NCBI GenBank assembly: GCA_964057225.1
Contig: OZ059896.1
Location: forward strand, 1,178,001-1,242,000
Length of the DNA: 64,000 bases
Source: Auanema rhodensis
Lineage: Eukaryota > Nematoda > Chromadorea > Rhabditida > Rhabditidae
Reading direction: 5' to 3'
The notes under the pieces were generated by a model. That model ran no database searches. It was given only the letters and a program-made list of their open reading frames with translations, and had not been told where the DNA came from. The translations under genes and the position numbers were made by a program. Positions 39,101-51,396 of the stretch are shown here, in pieces. Position 1 is the first letter of the stretch. Each line of letters starts with the position of its first letter.

Positions 39101-40546
39101 ATGCATCATTTTTCAAACGATCATAACTAATTTTTGTATTAAGCTTTTCTCAATGTAGTATAGTGCATTCGATGCGGACTTTTAAGCTGCGTCGATCTGT
39201 GTTATCAGATTTGCGCTAGCTTAAAAATGCACCGAGATATTAACTGATATAAGTTCACACTTATATCCTCGATTTTCACCCTGAAGAATTAATTTTTTCG
39301 TTGAATAACGTTGTCCATCGTTTTTGCCTTGAAAGAAGGAATCTAAAAACATCTACTTTTTGCTAAATTATTTTGAAATTTTTCGAAAAAATTTTTGTCA
39401 AAATGTTTTTGGAAGCAATGTTGAGTGTACATGGAAACTCAACATACACTAATGCATCATTTTTCAAACGATCATAACTAATTTTTGTGATGAGCGTTTC
39501 TCCATGTAGTATAATGCATTCGATGCGGATTTTTAAGCTGCGTCGATCTGTGTTATCAGATTTGCGCTAGCTTAAAAATGCACCGAGATATTAACTGATA
39601 TAAGTTCACACTTATATCCTCGATTTTCACCCTGAAGAATTAATTTTTTCGTTGAATAACATTGTCCATCGTTTTTGCCTCAAAAAAAGGAATTTAAAAA
39701 CATCTACTTTTTGCGAAATTATTTTGAAATTTTTCGAAAAAATTTTGTCAAAATGTTTTTGGAAGCAATGTTGAGTGTACATGGAAACTCAACATACACT
39801 AATGCATCATTTTTCAAACGATCATAACTAATTTTTGTGATGAGCGTTTCTCCATGTAGTATAATGCATTCGATGCGGATTTTTAAGCTGCGTCGATCTG
39901 TGTTATCAGATTTGCGCCAGCTTAAAAATGCACCGAGATATCAACTGATATAAGTTCACACTTATATCCTCGATTTTCACCCTGAAGAATTAATTTTTTC
40001 GTTGAATAACATTGTCCATCGTTTTTGCCTTGAAAGAAGGAATCTAAAAACATCTACTTTTTGCTAAATTATTTTGAAATTTTTCGAAAAAATTTTTGTC
40101 AAAATGTTTTTGGAAGCAATTTTGAGTGTACATGGAAACTCAACATACACTAATGCATCATTTTTCAAACGATCATAACTAATTTTTGTATTAAGCTTTT
40201 CTCAATGTAATATAGTGCATTCGATGCGGTTTTTTAAGCTGCGTCGATCTGTGTTATCAGATTTGCGCTAGCTTAAAAATGCACCGAGATATTAACTGAT
40301 ATAAGTTCACACTTATATCCTCGATTTTCACCCTGAAGAATTAATTTTTTCGTTGAATAACATTGTCCATCGTTTTTGCCTCAAAAAAAGGAATCTAAAA
40401 ACATCTACTTTTTGCGAAATTATTTTGAAATTTTTTGAAAAAATTTTGTCAAAATGTTTTTGGAAGCAATGTTGAGTGTACATGGAAACTCAACATACAC
40501 TAATGCATCATTTTTCAAACGATCATAACTAATTTTTGTGATGAGC
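36200..40546 (+). repeat. Nine-unit duplication (3,156-bp spacing) ending at the rearrangement
   Basis: GCGCCAG at 36758 and 39914, and GAAATTTTTTG at 37271 and 40427, are 3,156 bp apart. The class order between these points also matches: B right half, then GCGCCAG, A, T, then B with TTTTTTG. The second copy stops abruptly at 40546, in the middle of GATGAGCGTTTC, where the rearranged segment begins. Units between the two matched stretches are ordinary A, T and B types. Confidence 0.7.
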
Positions 40547-40671
40547 TGGAAAAAATTTTTTCGAAAAATTTCAAAATAATTTAGCAAAAAGTAGATGTTT
40601 TTAGATTCCTTCTTTCAAGGCAAAAACGATGGACAATGTTATTTTTCAAACGATCATAACTAATTTTTGTG
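40547..40671. repeat. Complex rearrangement: inverted scrap, forward scrap and deletion
   Basis: Forward sequence follows GTGATGAGC to 40546. Three or so unexplained bases (TGG) follow. Then 40550-40643 is the reverse complement of a class A left half, from the A/T palindrome back to ATAACATTGTCC. ATT at 40641-40643 fits both sides, and forward sequence resumes in mid-unit with ATTTTTCAAACG. At 40671 another jump follows TTTTTGTG: 38 bp normally present are missing and the text continues GTTTTTTAAG. From 40672 on, the sequence re-reads 40229 onward: about 318 bp (40229-40546) reappear at 40672-40989, offset 443. Confidence 0.85.
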
Positions 40672-43600
40672 GTTTTTTAAGCTGCGTCGATCTGTGTTAT
40701 CAGATTTGCGCTAGCTTAAAAATGCACCGAGATATTAACTGATATAAGTTCACACTTATATCCTCGATTTTCACCCTGAAGAATTAATTTTTTCGTTGAA
40801 TAACATTGTCCATCGTTTTTGCCTCAAAAAAAGGAATCTAAAAACATCTACTTTTTGCGAAATTATTTTGAAATTTTTTGAAAAAATTTTGTCAAAATGT
40901 TTTTGGAAGCAATGTTGAGTGTACATGGAAACTCAACATACACTAATGCATCATTTTTCAAACGATCATAACTAATTTTTGTGATGAGCGTTTCTCCATG
41001 TAGTATAATGCATTCGATGCGGATTTTTAAGCTGCGTCGATCTGTGTTATCAGATTTGCGCTAGCTTAAAAATGCACCGAGATATTAACTGATATAAGTT
41101 CACACTTATATCCTCGATTTTCACCCTGAAGAATTAATTTTTTCGTTGAATAACATTGTCCATCGTTTTTGCCTTGAAAGAAGGAATCTAAAAACATCTA
41201 CTTTTTGCTAAATTATTTTGAAATTTTTCGAAAAAATTTTTGTCAAAATGTTTTTGGAAGCAATTTTGAGTGTACATGGAAACTCAACATACACTAATGC
41301 ATCATTTTTCAAACGATCATAACTAATTTTTGTGATGAGCGTTTCTCCATGTAGTATAATGCATTCGATGCGGATTTTTAAGCTGCGTCGATCTGTGTTA
41401 TCAGATTTGCGCCAGCTTAAAAATGCACCGAGATATCAACTGATATAAGTTCACACTTATATCCTCGATTTTCACCCTGAAGAATTAATTTTTTCGTTGA
41501 ATAACATTGTCCATCGTTTTTGCCTTGAAAGAAGGAATCTAAAAACATCTACTTTTTGCTAAATTATTTTGAAATTTTTCGAAAAAATTTTTGTCAAAAT
41601 GTTTTTGGAAGCAATTTTGAGTGTACATGGAAACTCAACATACACTAATGCATCATTTTTCAAACGATCATAACTAATTTTTGTATTAAGCTTTTCTCAA
41701 TGTAATATAGTGCATTCGATGCGGATTTTTAAGCTGCGTCGATCTGTGTTATCAGATTTGCGCTAGCTTAAAAATGCACCGAGATATTAACTGATATAAG
41801 TTCACACTTATATCCTCGATTTTCACCCTGAAGAATTAATTTTTTCGTTGAATAACATTGTCCATCGTTTTTGCCTTGAAAGAAGGAATCTAAAAACATC
41901 TACTTTTTGCTAAATTATTTTGAAATTTTTCGAAAAAATTTTTGTCAAAATGTTTTTGGAAGCAATTTTGAGTGTACATGGAAACTCAACATACACTAAT
42001 GCATCATTTTTCAAACGATCATAACTAATTTTTGTATTAAGCTTTTCTCAATGTAGTATAGTGCATTCGATGCGGACTTTTAAGCTGCGTCGATCTGTGT
42101 TATCAGATTTGCGCTAGCTTAAAAATGCACCGAGATATTAACTGATATAAGTTCACACTTATATCCTCGATTTTCACCCTGAAGAATTAATTTTTTCGTT
42201 GAATAACATTGTCCATCGTTTTTGCCTTGAAAGAAGGAATCTAAAAACATCTACTTTTTGCTAAATTATTTTGAAATTTTTCGAAAAAATTTTTGTCAAA
42301 ATGTTTTTGGAAGCAATTTTGAGTGTACATGGAAACTCAACATACACTAATGCATCATTTTTCAAACGATCATAACTAATTTTTGTATTAAGCTTTTCTC
42401 AATGTAATATAGTGCATTCGATGCGGTTTTTTAAGCTGCGTCGATCTGTGTTATCAGATTTGCGCTAGCTTAAAAATGCACCGAGATATTAACTGATATA
42501 AGTTCACACTTATATCCTCGATTTTCACCCTGAAGAATTAATTTTTTCGTTGAATAACATTGTCCATCGTTTTTGCCTCAAAAAAAGGAATTTAAAAACA
42601 TCTACTTTTTGCTAAATTATCTTGAAATTTTTCGAAAAAATTTTTGTCAAAATGTTTTTGGAAGCAATGTTGAGTGTACATGGAAACTCAACATACACTA
42701 ATGCATCATTTTTCAAACGATCATAACTAATTTTTGTGATGAGCGTTTCTCCATGTAGTATAATGCATTCGATGCGGATTTTTAAGCTGCGTCGATCTGT
42801 GTTATCAGATTTGCGCCAGCTTAAAAATGCACCGAGATATCAACTGATATAAGTTCACACTTATATCCTCGATTTTCACCCTGAAGAATTAATTTTTTCG
42901 TTGAATAACATTGTCCATCGTTTTTGCCTTGAAAGAAGGAATCTAAAAACATCTACTTTTTGCTAAATTATCTTGAAATTTTTCGAAACAATTTTTGTCA
43001 AAATGTTTTTGGAAGCAATTTTGAGTGTACATGGAAACTCAACATACACTAATGCATCATTTTTCAAACGATCATAACTAATTTTTGTGATGAGCGTTTC
43101 TCCATGTAGTATAATGCATTCGATGCGGATTTTTAAGCTGCGTCGATCTGTGTTATCAGATTTGCACTAGCTTAAAAATGCACCGAGATATCAACTGATA
43201 TAAGTTCACACTTATATCCTCGATTTTCACCCTGAAGAATTAATTTTTTCGTTGAATAACATTGTCCATCGTTTTTGCCTTGAAAGAAGGAATCTAAAAA
43301 CATCTACTTTTTGCTAAATTATTTTGAAATTTTTCGAAAAAATTTTTGTCAAAATGTTTTTGGAAGCAATTTTGAGTGTACATGGAAACTCAACATACAC
43401 TAATGCATCATTTTTCAAACGATCATAACTAATTTTTGTATTAAGCTTTTTTCAATGTAGTATAGTGCATTCGATGCGGATTTGTAAGCTGCGTCGATTT
43501 GTGTTATCAGATTTGCACTAGCTTAAAAATGCACCGAGATATCAACTGATATAAGTTCACACTTATATCCTCGATTTTCACCCTGAAGAATTAATTTTTT

Positions 43601-44200
43601 CGTTGAATAACATTGTCCATCGTTTTTGCCTTGAAAGAAGGAATCTAAAAACATCTACTTTTTGCTAAATTATTTTGAAATTTTTCGAAAAAATTTTTGT
43701 CAAAATGTTTTTGGAAGCAATTTTGAGTGTACATGGAAACTCAACATACACTAATGCATCATTTTTCAAACGATCATAACTAATTTTTGTATTAAGCTTT
43801 TTTCAATGTAGTATAGTGCATTCGATGCGGACTTTTAAGCTGCGTCGATCTGTGTTATCAGATTTGCGCTAGCTTAAAAATGCACCGAGATATTAACTGA
43901 TATAAGTTCACACTTATATCCTCGATTTTCACCCTGAAGAATTAATTTTTTCGTTGAATAACATTGTCCATCGTTTTTGCCTTGAAAAAAGGAATCTAAA
44001 AACATCTACTTTTTGCTAAATTATTTTGAAATTTTTCGAAAAAATTTTTGTCAAAATGTTTTTGGAAGCAATGTTGAGTGTACATGGAAACTCAACATAC
44101 ACTAATGCATCATTTTTCAAACGATCATAACTAATTTTTGTGATGAGCGTTTCTCCATGTAGTATAATGCATTCGATGCGGATTTTTAAGCTGCGTCGCT
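40672..44200 (+). repeat. Satellite units resuming after the rearrangement
   Basis: Ten or so forward units of classes A, B and T, starting with the re-copied 318 bp. GCGCCAG occurs near 41408 and 42814, four units apart. Two units (near 42620 and 42971) share ATCTTGAAAT, and one has TCGAAACAATTTTT near 42985, a private change that breaks the 12-bp palindrome region. Confidence 0.65.
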
Positions 44201-44299
44201 CTGTGTTATCAGATTTGCGCTAGCTTAAAAATGCACCGAGATATCAACTGATATAAGTTCACACTTATATCCTCGATTTTCACCCTGAAGAATTAATTT

Positions 44300-47200
44300 T
44301 TTCGTTGAATAACATTGTCCATCGTTTTTGCCTTGAAAGAAGGAATCTAAAAACATCTACTTTTTGCTAAATTATTTTGAAATTTTTCGAAAAAATTTTT
44401 GTCAAAATGTTTTTGGAAGCAATTTTGAGTGTACATGGAAACTCAACATACACTAATGCATCATTTTTCAAACGATCATAACTAATTTTTGTGATGAGCG
44501 TTTCTCCATGTAGTATAATGCATTCGATGCGGATTTTTAAGCTGCGTCGATCTGTGTTATCAGATTTGCACTAGCTTAAAAATGCACCGAGATATCAACT
44601 GATATAAGTTCACACTTATATCCTCGATTTTCACCCTGAAGAATTAATTTTTTCGTTGAATAATATTGTCCATCGTTTTTGCCTTGAAAGAAGGAATCTA
44701 AAAACATCTACTTTTTGCTAAATTATTTTGAAATTTTTCGAAAAAATTTTTGTCCAAATGTTTTTGGAAGCAATTTTGAGTGTACATGGAAACTCAACAT
44801 ACACTAATGCATCATTTTTCAAACGATCATAACTAATTTTTGTATTAAGCTTTTTTCAATGTAGTATAGTGCATTCGATGCGGATTTTTAAGCTGCGTCG
44901 ATCTGTGTTATCAGATTTGCACTAGCTTAAAAATGCACCGAGATATCAACTGATATAAGTTCACACTTATATCCTCGATTTTCACCCTGAAGAATTAATT
45001 TTTTCGTTGAATAACATTGTCCATCGTTTTTGCCTTGAAAGAAGGAATCTAAAAACATCTACTTTTTGCTAAATTATTTTGAAATTTTTCGAAAAAATTT
45101 TTGTCAAAATGTTTTTGGAAGCAATTTTGAGTGTACATGGAAACTCAACATACACTAATGCATCATTTTTCAAACGATCATAACTAATTTTTGTATTAAG
45201 CTTTTTTCAATGTAGTATAGTGCATTCGATGCGGACTTTTAAGCTGCGTCGATCTGTGTTATCAGATTTGCGCTAGCTTAAAAATGCACCGAGATATTAA
45301 CTGATATAAGTTCACACTTATATCCTCGATTTTCACCCTGAAGAATTAATTTTTTCGTTGAATAACATTGTCCATCGTTTTTGCCTTGAAAGAAGGAATC
45401 TAAAAACATCTACTTTTTGCTAAATTATTTTGAAATTTTTCGAAAAAATTTTTGTCAAAATGTTTTTGGAAGCAATTTTGAGTGTACATGGAAACTCAAC
45501 ATACACTAATGCATCATTTTTCAAACGATCATAACTAATTTTTGTATTAAGCTTTTCTCAATGTAATATAGTGCATTCGATGCGGTTTTTTAAGCTGCGT
45601 CGATCTGTGTTATCAGATTTGCGCTAGCTTAAAAATGCACCGAGATATTAACTGATATAAGTTCACACTTATATCCTCGATTTTCACCCTGAAGAATTAA
45701 TTTTTTCGTTGAATAACATTGTCCATCGTTTTTGCCTTGAAAAAAGGAATCTAAAAACATCTACTTTTTGCTAAATTATTTTGAAATTTTTCGAAAAAAT
45801 TTTTGTCAAAATGTTTTTGGAAGCAATGTTGAGTGTACATGGAAACTCAACATACACTAATGCATCATTTTTCAAACGATCATAACTAATTTTTGTGATG
45901 AGCGTTTCTCCATGTAGTATAATGCATTCGATGCGGATTTTTAAGCTGCGTCGCTCTGTGTTATCAGATTTGCGCTAGCTTAAAAATGCACCGAGATATC
46001 AACTGATATAAGTTCACACTTATATCCTCGATTTTCACCCTGAAGAATTAATTTTTTCGTTGAATAACATTGTCCATCGTTTTTGCCTTGAAAGAAGGAA
46101 TCTAAAAACATCTACTTTTTGCTAAATTATTTTGAAATTTTTCGAAAAAATTTTTGTCAAAATGTTTTTGGAAGCAATTTTGAGTGTACATGGAAACTCA
46201 ACATACACTAATGCATCATTTTTCAAACAATCATAACTAATTTTTGTATTAAGCTTTCCTCAATGTAATATAGTGCATTCGATGCGGATTTTTAAGCTGC
46301 GTCGATCTGTGTTATTAGATTTGCGCTAGCTTAAAAATGCACCGAGATATCAACTGATATAAGTTCACACTTATATCCTCGATTTTCACCCTGAAGAATT
46401 AATTTTTTCGTTGAATAACATTGTCCATCGTTTTTGCCTTGAAAGAAGGAATCTAAAAACATCTACTTTTTGCTAAATTATTTTGAAATTTTTCGAAAAA
46501 ATTTTTGTCAAAATGTTTTTGGAAGCAATTTTGAGTGTACATGGAAACTCAACATACACTAATGCATCATTTTTCAAACGATCATAACTAATTTTTGTGA
46601 TGAGCGTTTCTCCATGTAGTATAATGCATTCGATGCGGATTTTTAAGCTGCGTCGATCTGTGTTATCAGATTTGCACTAGCTTAAAAATGCACCGAGATA
46701 TCAACTGATATAAGTTCACACTTATATCCTCGATTTTCACCCTGAAGAATTAATTTTTTCGTTGAATAATATTGTCCATCGTTTTTGCCTTGAAAGAAGG
46801 AATCTAAAAACATCTACTTTTTGCTAAATTATTTTGAAATTTTTCGAAAAAATTTTTGTCAAAATGTTTTTGGAAGCAATTTTGAGTGTACATGGAAACT
46901 CAACATACACTAATGCATCATTTTTCAAACGATCATAACTAATTTTTGTATTAAGCTTTTTTCAATGTAGTATAGTGCATTCGATGCGGATTTTTAAGCT
47001 GCGTCGATCTGTGTTATCAGATTTGCACTAGCTTAAAAATGCACCGAGATATCAACTGATATAAGTTCACACTTATATCCTCGATTTTCACCCTGAAGAA
47101 TTAATTTTTTCGTTGAATAACATTGTCCATCGTTTTTGCCTTGAAAGAAGGAATCTAAAAACATCTACTTTTTGCTAAATTATTTTGAAATTTTTCGAAA

Positions 47201-48500
47201 AAATTTTTGTCAAAATGTTTTTGGAAGCAATTTTGAGTGTACATGGAAACTCAACATACACTAATGCATCATTTTTCAAACGATCATAACTAATTTTTGT
47301 ATTAAGCTTTTTTCAATGTAGTATAGTGCATTCGATGCGGACTTTTAAGCTGCGTCGATCTGTGTTATCAGATTTGCGCTAGCTTAAAAATGCACCGAGA
47401 TATTAACTGATATAAGTTCACACTTATATCCTCGATTTTCACCCTGAAGAATTAATTTTTTCGTTGAATAACATTGTCCATCGTTTTTGCCTTGAAAGAA
47501 GGAATCTAAAAACATCTACTTTTTGCTAAATTATTTTGAAATTTTTCGAAAAAATTTTTGTCAAAATGTTTTTGGAAGCAATTTTGAGTGTACATGGAAA
47601 CTCAACATACACTAATGCATCATTTTTCAAACGATCATAACTAATTTTTGTATTAAGCTTTTCTCAATGTAATATAGTGCATTCGATGCGGTTTTTTAAG
47701 CTGCGTCGATCTGTGTTATCAGATTTGCGCTAGCTTAAAAATGCACCGAGATATTAACTGATATAAGTTCACACTTATATCCTCGATTTTCACCCTGAAG
47801 AATTAATTTTTTCGTTGAATAACATTGTCCATCGTTTTTGCCTTGAAAAAAGGAATCTAAAAACATCTACTTTTTGCTAAATTATTTTGAAATTTTTCGA
47901 AAAAATTTTTGTCAAAATGTTTTTGGAAGCAATGTTGAGTGTACATGGAAACTCAACATACACTAATGCATCATTTTTCAAACGATCATAACTAATTTTT
48001 GTGATGAGCGTTTCTCCATGTAGTATAATGCATTCGATGCGGATTTTTAAGCTGCGTCGCTCTGTGTTATCAGATTTGCGCTAGCTTAAAAATGCACCGA
48101 GATATCAACTGATATAAGTTCACACTTATATCCTCGATTTTCACCCTGAAGAATTAATTTTTTCGTTGAATAACATTGTCCATCGTTTTTGCCTTGAAAG
48201 AAGGAATCTAAAAACATCTACTTTTTGCTAAATTATTTTGAAATTTTTCGAAAAAATTTTTGTCAAAATGTTTTTGGAAGCAATTTTGAGTGTACATGGA
48301 AACTCAACATACACTAATGCATCATTTTTCAAACAATCATAACTAATTTTTGTATTAAGCTTTCCTCAATGTAATATAGTGCATTCGATGCGGATTTTTA
48401 AGCTGCGTCGATCTGTGTTATTAGATTTGCGCTAGCTTAAAAATGCACCGAGATATCAACTGATATAAGTTCACACTTATATCCTCGATTTTCACCCTGA
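44300..48500 (+). repeat. Six-unit higher-order repeat (2,106 bp), two copies
   Basis: GAATAATATTG (TAATATT at 44661 and 46767), CTGCGTCGCT (45946 and 48052) and GTTATTAG (46311 and 48417) all repeat at 2,106 bp, i.e. six 351-bp units with no short form among them. A further CTGCGTCGCT at 44191 lies five units (1,755 bp) before 45946, so a partial third copy or earlier exchange precedes the block. Private change: TTGTCCAAATG near 44751. Confidence 0.8.
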
Positions 48501-51123
48501 AGAATTAATTTTTTCGTTGAATAACATTGTCCATCGTTTTTGCTTTGAAAAAAGGAATCTAAAAACATCTACTTTTTGCTAAATTATTTTGAAATTTTTC
48601 GAAAAAATTTTTGTCAAAATGTTTTTGGAAGCAATTTTGAGTGTACATGGAAACTCAACATACACTAATGCATCATTTTTCAAACGATCATAACTAATTT
48701 TTGTATTAAGCTTTTCTTAATGTAGTATAGTGCATTCGATGCGGATTTTTAAGCTGCTTCGATCTGTGTTATCAGATTTGCGCTAGCTTAAAAATGCACC
48801 GAGATATCAACTGATATAAGTTCACACTTATATCCTCGATTTTCACCCTGAAGAATTAATTTTTTCGTTGAATAACATTGTCCATCGTTTTTGCCTTGAA
48901 AAAAGGAATCTAAAAACATCTACTTTTTGCTAAATTATTTTGAAATTTTTCGAAAAAATTTTTGTCAAAATGTTTTTGGAAGCAATTTTGAGTGTACATG
49001 GAAACTCAACATACACTAATGCATCATTTTTCAAACGATCATAACTAATTTTTGTATTAAGCTTTTCTTAATGTAGTATAGTGCATTCGATGCGGATTTT
49101 TAAGCTGCTTCGATCTGTGTTATCAGATTTGCGCTAGCTTAAAAATGCACCGAGATATCAACTGATATAAGTTCACACTTATATCCTCGATTTTCACCCT
49201 GAAGAATTAATTTTTTCGTTGAATAACATTGTCCATCGTTTTTGCCTTGAAAAAAGGAATCTAAAAACATCTACTTTTTGCTAAATTATTTTGAAATTTT
49301 TCGAAAAAATTTTTGTAAAAATGTTTTTGGAAGCAATTTTGAGTGTACATGGAAACTCAACATACACTAATGCATCATTTTTCAAACAATCATAACTAAT
49401 TTTTGTATTAAGCTTTCCTCAATGTAATATAGTGCATTCGATGCGGAGTTTTAAGCTGCTTCGATCTGTGTTATTAGATTTGCGCTAGCTTAAAAATGCA
49501 CCGAGATATCAACTGATATAAGTTCACACTTATATCCTCGATTTTCACCCTGAAGAATTAATTTTTTCGTTGAATAACATTGTCCATCGTTTTTGCCTTG
49601 AAAAAAGGAATCTAAAAACATCTACTTTTTGCTAAATTATTTTGAAATTTTTCGAAAAAATTTTTGTCAAAATGTTTTTGGAAGCAATTTTGAGTGTACA
49701 TGGAAACTCAACATACACTAATGCATCATTTTTCAAACGATCATAACTAATTTTTGTATTAAGCTTTTCTCAATGTAATATAGTGCATTCGATGCGGTTT
49801 TTCAAGCTGCGTCGATCTGTGTTATCAGATTTGCGCTAGCTTAAAAATGCACCGAGATATTAACTGATATAAGTTCACACTTATATCCTCGATTTTCACC
49901 CTGAAGAATTAATTTTTTCGTTGAATAACGTTGTCCATCGTTTTTGCCTTGAAAAAAGGAATCTAAAAACATCTACTTTTTGCTAAATTATTTTGAAATT
50001 TTTCGAAAAAATTTTTGTCAAAATGTTTTTGGAAGCAATGTTGAGTGTACATGGAAACTCAACATACACTAATGCATCATTTTTCAAACGATCATAACTA
50101 ATTTTTGTATTAAGCTTTTCTTAATGTAATATAGTGCATTCGATGCGGTTTTTTAAGCTGCGTCGATCTGTGTTATCAGATTTGCGCTAGCTTAAAAATG
50201 CACCGAGATATTAACTGATATAAGTTCACACTTATATCCTCGATTTTCACCCTGAAGAATTAATTTTTTCGTTGAATAACATTGTCCATCGTTTTTGCCT
50301 TGAAAGAAGGAATCTAAAAACATCTACTTTTTGCTAAATTATTTTGAAATTTTTCGAAAAAATTTTTGTCAAAATGTTTTTGGAAGCAATTTTGAGTGTA
50401 CATGGAAACTCAACATACACTAATGCATCATTTTTCAAATGATCATAACTAATTTTTGTATTAAGCTTTTCTTAATGTAGTATAGTGCATTCGATGCGGA
50501 CTTTTAAGCTGCGTCGATCTATGTTATCAGATTTGCGCTAGCTTAAAAATGCACCGAGATATCAACTGATATAAGTTCACACTTATATCCTCGATTTTCA
50601 CCCTGAAGAATTAATTTTTTCGTTGAATAACATTGTCCATCGTTTTTGCCTTGAAAGAAGGAATCTAAAAACATCTACTTTTTGCTAAATTATTTTGAAA
50701 TTTTTCGAAAAAATTTTTGTCAAAATGTTTTTGGAAGCAATTTTGAGTGTACATGGAAACTCAACATACACTAATGCATCATTTTTCAAACGATCATAAC
50801 TAATTTTTGTATTAAGCTTTTCTTAATGTAGTATAGTGCATTCGATGCGGACTTTTAAGCTGCGTCGATCTATGTTATCAGATTTGCGCTAGCTTAAAAA
50901 TGCACCGAGATATCAACTGATATAAGTTCACACTTATATCCTCGATTTTCACCCTGAAGAATTAATTTTTTCGTTGAATAACATTGTCCATCGTTTTTGC
51001 TTTGAAAGAAGGAATCTAAAAACATCTACTTTTTGCTAAATTATTTTGAAATTTTTCGAAAAAATTTTTGTCAAAATGTTTTTGGAAGCAATTTTGAGTG
51101 TACATGGAAACTCAACATACACT
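48500..51123 (+). repeat. Last forward units before the orientation switch
   Basis: Seven and a half units, mostly 351 bp. Several have CTTGAAAAAAGG and GCTGCTTCG (near 48750, 49105 and 49455), a combination otherwise found at the very start of the window. TGCTTTGAAA (for TGCCTTGAAA) occurs near 48541 and 50999. The final unit is cut at ACATACACT, about half-way through. Confidence 0.7.
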
Positions 51124-51284
51124 CATCACAAAAATTAGTTATGATCGTTTGAAAAATGATGCATTAGTGTATGTTGAGTTTCCATGTACACTCAAAATTG
51201 CTTCCAAAAACATTTTGACAAAAATTTTTTCGAAAAATTTCAAAATAATTTAGCAAAAAGTAGATGTTTTTAGATTCCTTCTTT
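51005..51284. repeat. Orientation switch: 119-bp perfect inverted repeat with 42-nt spacer
   Basis: Bases 51005-51123 are the exact inverse complement of 51166-51284. The spacer 51124-51165 is the inverted piece running from CATCACAAAAATTAG to TGATGCATT. Forward sequence fits through 51123 and inverted sequence fits from 51122, so the two bases CT are shared microhomology. Beyond the perfect arms the match continues with only a few differences over the next ~130 bp (four substitutions in about 250 bp). It then becomes class-dependent. Extruded, this would be a very large cruciform flanked by opposed arrays. Confidence 0.9.
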
Positions 51285-51396
51285 TAAGGCAAAAACGATA
51301 AACAATGTTATTCAACGAAAAAATTAATTCTTCAGGGTGAAAATCGAGGATATAAGTGTGAACTTATATCAGTTGATATCTCGGTGCATTTTTAAG

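Larger units (their letters stand above)
1..51123 (+). repeat. Satellite array, forward orientation (~145 units of 350/351 bp)
   Basis: Head-to-tail tandem copies of one AT-rich unit. The landmark CGATTTTCACCCTGAAG recurs at 1, 352, 703, 1054 and 1405, then every 350 or 351 bases up to the flip near 51123. The 351-bp and 350-bp forms differ by one T just before GTCAAAATG. No unrelated sequence interrupts the array; the only break is the rearrangement at 40547-40671. All six frames are closed by stops within each unit, so nothing here looks coding. Such long, pure, homogenised arrays are typical of centromeric or pericentromeric heterochromatin (family knowledge). The chromosomal position is inference, because no flanking unique sequence is present. 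Confidence 0.97.

Noticed and set aside
51005-51284. Simple fold-back sequencing artefact
   Set aside because: A fold-back read would give mirror-identical arms. Here substitutions begin 119 bp from the spacer and unit classes differ further out, so a real junction is more likely, though read support is still required.
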